From: JAJFUV01 sp964384215 | GTDB taxonomy: Bacteria > Acidobacteriota > Terriglobia > Bryobacterales > Bryobacteraceae | Length of the DNA stretch: 64,000 bases | Direction: 5' to 3' | Assembly (NCBI GenBank): GCA_964384215.1 | Contig: CAYLLB010000013.1 | Location: 45,064 to 109,063, forward strand | Shown here: positions 43,235 through 50,552 of the stretch, in pieces | How positions within the stretch are numbered: position 1 is the stretch's first letter | Layout: the number at the start of each line of letters is the position of its first letter | Notes under the pieces: generated by a model | Told to the model about the DNA's origin: nothing | Database searches by the model: none | Seen by the model: the letters and a program-made list of their open reading frames with translations, nothing else | Position numbers and translations under genes: made by a program

Positions 43235-44011
43235 TTAGTGCGCCAGGACGAACGTGACGTCAATCGGCGCGACTACTTCGACGGGCGATCCGTTCAGCAT
43301 GGTGGGACGATAGACCCACTGGCGCACGGCGCTCACAGCCGCATCAACCAGCAAGGGGTGGCCGCTCACCACGTCCAGCTTGCGGATGACGCCGTCGGTG
43401 CCTACGATGCCCTGTAGGCGAACCACGCCGGAGATGCGCGCGGCCTTCGCCAGGGGCGGGTAGTCAGGGATCACCTTGTGCACCAGCTTGCCTTCGAGAA
43501 CCAAGCCTCCCAAGGTGATGCGTTGCACCGGCGCAGCCGCAGCGGCTTCGCGCTTCGCCGGTTCGGGGCGTTCCACAGGCGGAGGCGGGATCACACTCCG
43601 GCTGCCTTCGGAAAGGCCGCCGGGCACCCACGGACCATCGCTGCCCCTGCCGGCGTTCTCACCGGTCCCGCCTATCCCCAAGCCGGGAGGACCACCCACT
43701 TCTTCGACAATTTGCATCACTCGATCCGGCACCGCGGACGGCGCAGTCAGTTTCGCCGGATCGAACGGCACCGCGGGGCGTGCCACGCGTCCCGAAAGCT
43801 TCGGCGCCGGAGCCGGCCCAGGCTGTGGCCCCGCAGGCGCCAGAAGCATGAACGAGGATGGTTGCCAGTGCGCCTCCGGCAAGACGTCGGGGCGAACCAG
43901 TGGAATCAGAATCGCCAGACTGACCAAGGACGCCTGGATCAGCATGCCTGCCATTGAACTCCAAGCTCTCGCCGCCCTTCTGTTTTCCCACGTCATTGCA
44001 CCCTCGAACAT
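43235..44011 (-). CDS. Energy transducer TonB-family protein
   Basis: This 258-residue protein has an N-terminal membrane helix (about residues 20-40), a long proline/alanine/glycine-rich periplasmic spacer, and a C-terminal TonB domain (IPDYPPLAKAARISGVVRLQGIVG, then AVRQWVYRPTMLNGSPVEV). It would couple the proton-motive force to outer-membrane receptors such as the one at 57727. AAAGGAGG eight bases before ATG 44011 supports the start. Confidence 0.9.
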   Translation of the reverse strand: MFEGAMTWENRRAARAWSSMAGMLIQASLVSLAILIPLVRPDVLPEAHWQPSSFMLLAPAGPQPGPAPAPKLSGRVARPAVPFDPAKLTAPSAVPDRVMQIVEEVGGPPGLGIGGTGENAGRGSDGPWVPGGLSEGSRSVIPPPPVERPEPAKREAAAAAPVQRITLGGLVLEGKLVHKVIPDYPPLAKAARISGVVRLQGIVGTDGVIRKLDVVSGHPLLVDAAVSAVRQWVYRPTMLNGSPVEVVAPIDVTFVLAH

Positions 44012-44100
44012 TGGTCTTGCCTCCTTTCCCGCTCATATGGACACCGGGAGAGGCGGCGTGGTTCCCGTCCGGCAGCCGTTGCGAGCTACAGACGCATCCG

Positions 44101-44109
44101 TGCTAAAAT
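44101..44109 (+). promoter_or_regulatory. Extended -10 element (TGCTAAAAT) for the small CPVC protein
   Basis: TGCTAAAAT ends nine bases before ATG 44119. A TTGCGA lies 19 bases upstream of it, longer than ideal. Confidence 0.45.
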
Positions 44110-44118
44110 CTAAGAGTT

Positions 44119-44328
44119 ATGGGAATTCCGAACGTCAAGCGCTTCCGGCCTTTCTGCCCCGTTTGCAATGAGAACTTCACCCTGATGGCCGTTGTGCCGA
44201 AAGAGGCCGACGTCGAGGCTTACCTTGCCGACGTAGTCGCGCGTCACGATCACAAGGCATATCAGGAAGCCAAGCAGCTGCACTTCAAGGTCCGCGTCGG
44301 CCAGCAGAAACAGCGCAAAGCGAAGTAG
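44119..44328 (+). CDS. Small basic protein with a CPVC motif, function unknown
   Basis: This 69-residue protein is not recognised. It has one C-x-x-C pair (FCPVC) near residue 13, a central helix with several His (ARHDHKAY) and a basic tail (VRVGQQKQRKAK). One C-x-x-C pair with two nearby His could bind a metal. The promoter-like element directly upstream and normal codon use argue that it is real. It converges with the HEAT gene with a single base between stop codons. Confidence 0.72.
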   Translation: MGIPNVKRFRPFCPVCNENFTLMAVVPKEADVEAYLADVVARHDHKAYQEAKQLHFKVRVGQQKQRKAK

Positions 44329-44329
44329 C

Positions 44330-45628
44330 TTACGGCAGGCGCGATTTCAAGGCGCGCGCTCCCCTGAGCGCCTCCTGCGCCACGCGGGCGTCCGCATCTT
44401 TGCTGAGAGCATCCAACGCGCTCAGTGTCTTCGCGTCTCCGCTCACTGAGAGAACCTGCGCAAGCTGAATCTTCTCCTCGCTGGTCCCCCTCGGCAGGAA
44501 GGATTCAAGAGTGGCGCGGATGTTCGCGTCGCGCGAGAGTTCAACCAGGAAGGCCTTGGCCTCCCCTTGCCGGGCACTTGAATTCAAGGTGTTCACCAGG
44601 TACTGAAGCGGGCTGAACTCGGTCATCTCAGTCCGGCCGAGCAGTACCAGCGCGAAAGCCTGCGACAAGCGCGGGCTCGGTTTTCTCTCCTCGTTAAATG
44701 CCTTTTCGAGGATCGGCAAATCACTCGCATTCCGCAAACGGCCATAGCCTTCGGCGGCCGCGCCGCGCAGCCCGTCGTCCTTATCCTGTATGTAAGACGC
44801 GAAGATTTTCCGGTTCTGCTCCTCGGGCATCATGGCGATGGCGGTGAGCGCAGCCCTGGCCACTTTCTTGTTACGAGCGCGTTCGAGCGCGGAGCGAAGA
44901 TCCGACAGCGAACTCCGGTTCTGCAGGATGCCGGTGGTTTCCAAAGCGGCGATCTGTACGCGATCGTCTGGATCCCGCAGCAGGAAGGTAATGTGATCGG
45001 CGGCGCTCCGATCGCGAATCTTCTGCATGGCGATGAGAGACTCATACATCAGCGTGGTATCCTTGGACCGCAGCGCCTGAACCAGATCGGGAATCGCCGC
45101 TTTGCCCCTCAGGATGCCAACGGCCCGCGCCGCATTGGCCCGCGCGTCCATGCTGGAACCGCCGCTCGCCAGTTTGCCCAACGCAGCGATCACCTCGGGT
45201 CTCACCTGAATGTAAGGGTCGATCACAGCGTCATTGGTGTCGGTAAAACGGCCCTTAATCGAGGAACCAATTCGCTTCAGAGACGCCGTTAATCCGGTCC
45301 GCACATATCCGGGAAGGTAGAAATTCACCAGACCGTCGGTGGCACGGATCTGAACTTCCGGGTCGTTGTCTTTGGTGGCCTGAATCAGGGGATCGAGGCT
45401 GTACTGCGTGCCGATTTCGACGATGGACTTGACGGCTTCGATGCGCACGTCGGTCACGCGATCGGCGAGCATCTTCTGCAGTTCGGGAATGGCCTGGGAA
45501 CCCTGCTTGCCGAGATCCTTGGCCTGCTTAACCCTCTCCTTGGGACTGGCAGCTTCGGGACCCTGTGCCAGCACCATGCAAAGCGGCAGGAAGAAAAAGG
45601 ATGCGATGCGAACCAGGTGGGATCTCAT
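44330..45628 (-). CDS. Secreted HEAT-repeat protein
   Basis: This 432-residue protein has a signal peptide (VRIASFFFLPLCMVLAQ) and a series of HEAT/PBS-lyase-type helical repeats over nearly the whole length (for example ADRVTDVRIEAVKSIVEIG, NDPEVQIRATDGLV, DPDDRVQIAALETTGIL, DADARVAQEALRGARAL). It is probably a periplasmic scaffold. A perfect TATAAT ends six bases before ATG 45628. Confidence 0.88.
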   Translation of the reverse strand: MRSHLVRIASFFFLPLCMVLAQGPEAASPKERVKQAKDLGKQGSQAIPELQKMLADRVTDVRIEAVKSIVEIGTQYSLDPLIQATKDNDPEVQIRATDGLVNFYLPGYVRTGLTASLKRIGSSIKGRFTDTNDAVIDPYIQVRPEVIAALGKLASGGSSMDARANAARAVGILRGKAAIPDLVQALRSKDTTLMYESLIAMQKIRDRSAADHITFLLRDPDDRVQIAALETTGILQNRSSLSDLRSALERARNKKVARAALTAIAMMPEEQNRKIFASYIQDKDDGLRGAAAEGYGRLRNASDLPILEKAFNEERKPSPRLSQAFALVLLGRTEMTEFSPLQYLVNTLNSSARQGEAKAFLVELSRDANIRATLESFLPRGTSEEKIQLAQVLSVSGDAKTLSALDALSKDADARVAQEALRGARALKSRLP

Positions 45629-45634
45629 GCTTCC

Positions 45635-45640
45635 ATTATA
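45635..45640 (-). promoter_or_regulatory. Perfect -10 (TATAAT) six bases before the HEAT gene
   Basis: TATAAT on the minus strand is followed by GGAAGC and then ATG 45628. No convincing -35 is found. The spacing implies a leaderless mRNA. Confidence 0.5.
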
Positions 45641-45668
45641 GGGAAGGGGCGATCCCCACCGGCGTTTC

Positions 45669-46502
45669 CTATCGGGAGGAGCCTTCGCCTTCCACCAGCC
45701 GGTAGACTTCGCGCTTGCCTAACCCGCGCTCCCTCGCCACTGCTTTGATGGCCTCCATGCGCGGCATGCCGCCCGCCACCAGGCGAGCTACTTGCTCGAC
45801 AGGGTTGCCCTCCTCCACGGGCTGCGCCTCGCCGCGCCCGATGAGCAGGGTAATCTCTCCTTTCACCGCGCTGCGCGATTCGAGCGCCGTGCGGACCTCG
45901 CGCGCGGTACCGCGCAAGAACTCCTCGTGCAGCTTGGTCACCTCGCGTGCCACCACTACCGGCCGCGCACCCATGATCTCGGCGACGTCGTCCAGTGATT
46001 CCAGGATCCGGTGCGGCGCTTCATAAAACACCAGCGTCACTTGTGCCGTCTTGAGCGATAGGAGCGCCTTGCGCCTCGCCGCCGTCTTCGAGGGCAGGAA
46101 GCCCGCGAAGTGGAAGGCATCGGTCGGCAGACCGGCGGCCGCGAGCGCGCTCAATAGCGCCGATGCGCCCGGAACAGGTTCCACGCGCACCCCGGCGGCG
46201 ATGGCCGCCGTCACGATGCGATAACCGGGATCGGATACCAGCGGGGTGCCGGCGTCCGAAACCAGCGCGATGCTTGCACCGGCGAGCAGCCTCTCCGCCA
46301 ACTCCGCGGCGCGAGTCTGCTCGTTATGCTCGTGGTAGCTCACCAGGGGGGTGCGGATGCCGTAGTGGTCCAGGAGCTTCCGTGTCTGGCGCGTGTCCTC
46401 GCAGGCGATCAGGCTGACCTCTCCGAGCACGCGCACGGCGCGATAGGTGATGTCTTCGAGGTTTCCGATGGGGGTCGCAACGACGTAAAGAACACCGGCC
46501 AT
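45669..46502 (-). CDS. rsmI: 16S rRNA 2'-O-ribose C1402 methyltransferase
   Basis: This 277-residue tetrapyrrole-methylase-fold enzyme methylates C1402 of 16S rRNA from S-adenosylmethionine. The motifs LYVVATPIGNLEDIT, ACEDTRQTRKLL, ALVSDAGTPLVSDPG and VFYEAPHRI match RsmI. It follows the radical SAM gene by 28 bp on the same strand and precedes the separately promoted HEAT gene. Confidence 0.95.
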   Translation of the reverse strand: MAGVLYVVATPIGNLEDITYRAVRVLGEVSLIACEDTRQTRKLLDHYGIRTPLVSYHEHNEQTRAAELAERLLAGASIALVSDAGTPLVSDPGYRIVTAAIAAGVRVEPVPGASALLSALAAAGLPTDAFHFAGFLPSKTAARRKALLSLKTAQVTLVFYEAPHRILESLDDVAEIMGARPVVVAREVTKLHEEFLRGTAREVRTALESRSAVKGEITLLIGRGEAQPVEEGNPVEQVARLVAGGMPRMEAIKAVARERGLGKREVYRLVEGEGSSR

Positions 46503-46530
46503 TACTGGCCAGTATGCAACAGCCGGCGGC

Positions 46531-47586
46531 TCATCGCTCGATCTGGACCAGATCTTTCCGCGCGCCGTCCGTCCGCGCGGGCGTAAAGAGGCGGCCTGCC
46601 ATCCGCTCGACCAGCGGCAGCGCCCGGCGCACCCAGCGCCCGTGGACCGCCAGGCTGCCTACCACCAACAGCGGATGCGGAATGGCAATACAACAGCGCG
46701 AGCATATGTCGACGTCGCCGGCCCTTCCGGCGGCATGCAGGCGCCGCATACGCTGCATCTCCTCCGCGTTCCAGATGGCGTCCAGACTTTGATCGCCGAC
46801 CCGCCCCACCGGCCTACCGCCCAGCATGTAGCTCTGGCAGCAGGCGTAAACGTCGCCGTTGTGCTTCACATACATGGGACCGCGCCAGAGATAGTGGCAC
46901 GGCCGGTTGGCGGCTGTAGCCGGCCGCGCGGCGCCGGGGCGCAACAGGTTGGTCTCGTCCTCTTTCACACGCACGGAATTGACCCCGGGCACGGCGCGCC
47001 AGAACCGCAGGAAGTCATCCACCTCGCCTGCGTTGCGTTCCAGGCGAACCATCTGGACCACGATCTGCAGTTTGGCGCGGCGCTCGTGTTTCATGCGCGC
47101 CAGACGCACGAAGTTCTCGCGCACCTTCTCGAAGTTCGCACCCTTGCGGTAGAACTCGAAGCTCTCCTTGGTGGACCCGTCGAAACTGAGAGTGATGTGT
47201 TCGAGCGGAGAAGCGAGGATGCGTGACGCCGCGTCCCCGCTAAGCAGCGTGCCGTTCGTGGAGAGCAAAGTGGCAACGCCGTGGCGGTGGCAGTACTCGA
47301 TACGGTCGAAGATTTTCGGGTCGAGCAGCGGCTCGCCCAACCCGATCAGCATCATGTGCTCGGCCGTGGAGCCGGTCTCGGTCACCAGCCGCTCAAAGAC
47401 GGAATCGGCCATGTCCTCCTTGGGTTGAGGCAGCGATTCGCGGGGGCACATCGGGCAGTACAGGTTGCACTTGGCGGTGGTTTCGACGATATACTCCACC
47501 GGCAGCGCCCCGAGCCGGGGCCGGCGCCGGAGATAGCCCCAGAGCAGCTTGGCGCGATTCCATGACCGCATGACGTATGCTTTCAT
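46531..47586 (-). CDS. Radical SAM/SPASM protein
   Basis: This 351-residue radical S-adenosylmethionine enzyme has the cluster motif CNLYCPMC near residue 40 and a GLGEP SAM-binding motif. The C-terminal SPASM-like region has further cysteines (CHYLW, VYACCQSY, DICSRCC) for auxiliary clusters. The substrate is unknown; members modify peptides, lipids or cofactors. The start MKAYVM at 47586 is chosen over a longer frame to 48015 that lies in the photolyase gene; ATG 47571 is also possible. It starts nine bases from the divergent photolyase start. Confidence 0.88.
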   Translation of the reverse strand: MKAYVMRSWNRAKLLWGYLRRRPRLGALPVEYIVETTAKCNLYCPMCPRESLPQPKEDMADSVFERLVTETGSTAEHMMLIGLGEPLLDPKIFDRIEYCHRHGVATLLSTNGTLLSGDAASRILASPLEHITLSFDGSTKESFEFYRKGANFEKVRENFVRLARMKHERRAKLQIVVQMVRLERNAGEVDDFLRFWRAVPGVNSVRVKEDETNLLRPGAARPATAANRPCHYLWRGPMYVKHNGDVYACCQSYMLGGRPVGRVGDQSLDAIWNAEEMQRMRRLHAAGRAGDVDICSRCCIAIPHPLLVVGSLAVHGRWVRRALPLVERMAGRLFTPARTDGARKDLVQIER

Positions 47587-47595
47587 TGTAACGGC

Positions 47596-48975
47596 ATGGA
47601 AGCTCGAGTCCGGGTATTGAACACCGCGCCGCCCCGCAAAGGCGCGCGCTACGTCCTTTACTGGCTGCAGGCGAACCGCCGCGCCGAATCGAATCACGCG
47701 CTCACCGCCGCCGCGCACCTGGCCAATCATCTCGAGCTGCCGCTCCTGTGCTACGAGATGCTCACGTACCGCTATCCTTACGCGAGCGGCCGCTTTCACA
47801 CTTTCATCCTGGAAGGCGTGGCCGAGACCGCCCGGCGCATGCGCAGCGCGGGCATCGGCTATTGTTTCTACCTGCGCCGGCGCGAGTCGGACCCTGACGA
47901 CATTCCCCGTGAGCTCGCCGCGCACGCCGCCGCCATCGTGACCGACGATTTCCCCACCTTCCTTGCCGCCGGGCACAACGCCGAACTGCCGGCGACGTTC
48001 GACCTCCCGTACCACGCCGTGGACTCCAGTTGCGTCGTTCCGATGAACTGCTTCGACAAGCGCGAGTACGCGGCCTATTCCATTCGCCCCAAGATTCAGC
48101 GCCGGCTTGCGCAGTACTTAGTCCCGGCCGGCGAGGTCCGCGTTGAGCGCCGCTTCAAGGAACCGATGCCGGCCTGGCGCACCGAGGTGCACGCGGAAGC
48201 GATCCCGGCGCTTGTGGCAAGCTGCGACATCGACCATTCCGTGCCTCCGGCGCTCGACATTCGCGGCGGCCGCGCGGCCGCAGAGATGCGGCTCCGTCAT
48301 TTCCTGGAAAACAACCTGCGCCGCTATGCGCTGCTGCGCAACGAGCCTTCGGCCAAAGCCACCAGCGGCCTCAGCCCGTATCTGCACTTCGGCTATCTAT
48401 CCTCGCTCGAGGCCGCGCTTGCAGCGCGCGACTATGCCGAACGCCACAAGCTGGTGGCCGAAGAATTCCTTGAGGAGTTGATCGTGCGCCGCGAACTCGC
48501 CTTCAACTTCGCCCGGCACATGCACTGGCCCCCAACGCTCGACGATCTGCCGGAGTGGGTTCGCAATACTCTCGCCAAGCACTCCAAGGATCAGCGCGCC
48601 TTCGGCTATGCGCGTGAGCAGTTCGAGCGAGCCTCCACGCACGACGCTCTGTGGAACGCCTGCCAGAAGGAACTGCTGGTCCGCGGCGTGATTCACGGCT
48701 ATTACCGGATGTACTGGGGCAAGAAGGTCATCGAATGGTCGCGGACGCACGAAGAAGCCCTCGCCACCATGGTCTATCTGCACGACCGCTACGCGCTCGA
48801 CGGACGTGACCCCAACACGTACACCAATATCCTGTGGTGCTTCGGGCTACACGACCGCCCTTGGCAAGAGCGGAACGTCTTCGGCACCATCCGCTACATG
48901 TCGCTTGAAGGGATGAAGCGTAAAACCGATGTCAACTCTTACGTCGAGGCGATGAACCGGCTTGCGTCTTCGTGA
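47596..48975 (+). CDS. Class II CPD photolyase
   Basis: This 459-residue flavoprotein repairs cyclobutane pyrimidine dimers with light. Class II features are visible: YWLQANRRAESNHAL near the start, EELIVRRELAFNFARH, STHDALWNACQKELL, IHGYYRMYWGKKVIEW, DGRDPNTYTNILWCFGLHDRPW and VFGTIRYMSLEGMKRK at the end. It is divergent from the radical SAM gene with nine bases between the start codons, so the promoter must lie inside the neighbour's coding region. Confidence 0.93.
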   Translation: MEARVRVLNTAPPRKGARYVLYWLQANRRAESNHALTAAAHLANHLELPLLCYEMLTYRYPYASGRFHTFILEGVAETARRMRSAGIGYCFYLRRRESDPDDIPRELAAHAAAIVTDDFPTFLAAGHNAELPATFDLPYHAVDSSCVVPMNCFDKREYAAYSIRPKIQRRLAQYLVPAGEVRVERRFKEPMPAWRTEVHAEAIPALVASCDIDHSVPPALDIRGGRAAAEMRLRHFLENNLRRYALLRNEPSAKATSGLSPYLHFGYLSSLEAALAARDYAERHKLVAEEFLEELIVRRELAFNFARHMHWPPTLDDLPEWVRNTLAKHSKDQRAFGYAREQFERASTHDALWNACQKELLVRGVIHGYYRMYWGKKVIEWSRTHEEALATMVYLHDRYALDGRDPNTYTNILWCFGLHDRPWQERNVFGTIRYMSLEGMKRKTDVNSYVEAMNRLASS

Positions 48976-49001
48976 AGTTCGTATAAAATAAGCTGTCACA
49001 A

Positions 49002-49901
49002 GTGAACATCACGATTACAGGAGCCACAGGCTTCGTAGGCAGGCGTGCCGCAAACCACCTGCTCGCCGCCGGCCACCAGGTGCACTGCTTGGGCCGCGTG
49101 CTCGGCAAAGGCATGCCGTCCGCCGCACGGTTCTCCATCTGGCACGCCACCACAAGCGACCCTCCGGAGGAAAGCCTCGAAGGTGCCGACGCCGTCATTC
49201 ACCTGGTTGGCGAACCTGTGGGACAGCGCTGGACACCCGCGAACAAGAAGCGAATTCTGGAGACGCGTGTCGACGGCACGCGGCGGCTGGTCAATTGTCT
49301 CTCTCGCATGGAACAGCGCCCCAAGGTGCTCATCTCCGCTTCGGCCGTGGGCATCTACGGCTCTCGCGGTGAGGAAATACTGACCGAGCGCTCCGAACCG
49401 GGCCAGGGCTTTCTGACCGATGTGTGCCGGGCGTGGGAGCGGGAGGCCGGGGCCGCCGAAGCCCTGGGTGTTCGCGTGGTGAAACTCCGCCTGGGCATGG
49501 TGCTCGGTCCGGAAGGCGGGGCGCTGGCGCAGATGCTTCCTCCCTTCCGTGTCTGCCTGGACGGCACGTTCGGCTCCGGCACGCAGTGGATGAGCTGGAT
49601 TCACGCGGAGGACCTGATCGACCTGATGCTTTTCGCCATCGAAAAACCGGAGATCGCGGGCCCTGTCAACGCCGTGTCGCCGAATCCCGTCACCAACGCC
49701 GAGTTCACCGAAACGCTGGCGCGCGTTCTCCAACGCCCTGCCGTGGCGAAGGTCCCTGACTACGCCTTGCGGCTGCTTTTCGGCGAGGGCGCAGCGGTCG
49801 CCTTATCAAGCCAGCGTGTGATGCCGGACGCCGCCACGAAGGCGGGATTCGAATTTCGCCATCCGAAACTCGAAGGCGCGCTCAGGAATCTTCTTGGATG
49901 A
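49002..49901 (+). CDS. TIGR01777-family NAD(P)-binding epimerase-like protein
   Basis: This 299-residue protein belongs to the extended SDR TIGR01777 (YfcH/SulA-like) family. It has the cofactor motif GATGFVGRR, the DAVIHLVGEPVGQRW motif, an active-site SASAVGIYG and WMSWIHAEDL, all typical. Its reaction is unknown. The start is a GTG at 49002; TATAAA lies about 14 bases upstream. Confidence 0.9.
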   Translation: MNITITGATGFVGRRAANHLLAAGHQVHCLGRVLGKGMPSAARFSIWHATTSDPPEESLEGADAVIHLVGEPVGQRWTPANKKRILETRVDGTRRLVNCLSRMEQRPKVLISASAVGIYGSRGEEILTERSEPGQGFLTDVCRAWEREAGAAEALGVRVVKLRLGMVLGPEGGALAQMLPPFRVCLDGTFGSGTQWMSWIHAEDLIDLMLFAIEKPEIAGPVNAVSPNPVTNAEFTETLARVLQRPAVAKVPDYALRLLFGEGAAVALSSQRVMPDAATKAGFEFRHPKLEGALRNLLG

Positions 49902-49912
49902 GCCGCCGGTTT

Positions 49913-49921
49913 TGCTAGAAT
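49913..49921 (+). promoter_or_regulatory. Extended -10 element (TGCTAGAAT) for the Dabb-like gene
   Basis: TGCTAGAAT lies 26 bases before ATG 49948, with a GGAGGG ribosome site between. It belongs to the GCTANNAT family. Confidence 0.5.
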
Positions 49922-49947
49922 CGTACACAAGTTCCACTGGAGGGTCC

Positions 49948-50400
49948 ATGCGAAAACTGAATCGGCTTCTGATTTGCCTCGCAGTGCTGGTGTGCGCGGC
50001 CGGCGTTTCCGCCGCCGCGGACGGAAAACTGATGCACTGCTTCTACTTCACCGCCGTCGAGGGCGCCACGGATGCGGACTGGCAAGCCTTCTACAAGGCC
50101 ACCGACGCCCTGCCGGGGAAGATTCCCGGGCTTCTGAGCGTCTGGTACGGCAAATTGAGCCGGCCCATGAGCGTGTTCATGCCCGCGCCCGAAACGCGCA
50201 AGCAGCTCAAACCCGATACGACCAAGATCACCGGCGAATTCAGCCGCGTGGTGCGCCAGCATGGCGTTTGCATGGAATTCAAGGACGAGGCGGCACTGAA
50301 AGCGTACGCTCCCGACCCAGCCCACAAAGAGTGGGAAGCCATTTACGGGAAAGTGCGCCAGTACGGCACTACGACCTTCGACATTCTATCGGCGAAATGA
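49948..50400 (+). CDS. Secreted Dabb-like (stress-responsive alpha/beta-barrel) protein
   Basis: This 150-residue protein has a signal peptide (LLICLAVLVCAAGVSAAA) and a ferredoxin-like barrel resembling the Dabb family: a starting strand LMHCFYFTAVEG, a helix, IPGLLSVWYG, and a closing CMEFKDEAALKAYAPDPAHKEW. The function of secreted Dabb proteins is unknown. ATG 49948 is preferred over a TTG at 49894, because GGAGGG lies directly upstream and the signal peptide begins there. Confidence 0.82.
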   Translation: MRKLNRLLICLAVLVCAAGVSAAADGKLMHCFYFTAVEGATDADWQAFYKATDALPGKIPGLLSVWYGKLSRPMSVFMPAPETRKQLKPDTTKITGEFSRVVRQHGVCMEFKDEAALKAYAPDPAHKEWEAIYGKVRQYGTTTFDILSAK

Positions 50401-50414
50401 TTTTTGCGCGTCCG

Positions 50415-50423
50415 TGCTAGCAT
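50415..50423 (+). promoter_or_regulatory. Extended -10 element (TGCTAGCAT) for the SRP RNA
   Basis: TGCTAGCAT ends eight bases before the first paired base of the SRP RNA, the distance expected between a -10 and the start of transcription. Because the RNA end is set by its stem, this calibrates the GCTANNAT elements elsewhere in the window as true -10s. Confidence 0.6.
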
Positions 50424-50431
50424 AGAGAATT

Positions 50432-50540
50432 GTCAGGCTCCGGGCCCTGTGCAACGTGCGGCCGCCAACCCCGCCAGGTCCGGAAGGAAGCAACGGTAGC
50501 GGAATCGTCCCGTGTGCCGCAGGTAGTCCGGGGCCTGGCA
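50432..50540 (+). ncRNA. ffs: Signal recognition particle RNA, small bacterial type (4.5S)
   Basis: This RNA of about 109 bases has the conserved SRP tetraloop hairpin and Ffh-binding core (CCAGGTCCGGAAGGAAGCA). The ends pair: GTCAGGCTCCGG at 50432-50443 with CCGGGGCCTGGC at 50528-50539, allowing G-U pairs. It guides inner-membrane protein targeting with Ffh and FtsY. Its place directly upstream of dnaX is a widespread synteny, which supports the call. The 5' end fits the TGCTAGCAT element upstream. Confidence 0.93.
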
Positions 50541-50552
50541 TAGCGCCCCTTC

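Noticed and set aside
46531..48015. Longer radical SAM protein starting at 48015
   Set aside because: The extra N-terminus is antisense to the class II photolyase and has no homology to radical SAM proteins; the family N-terminus begins at 47586.
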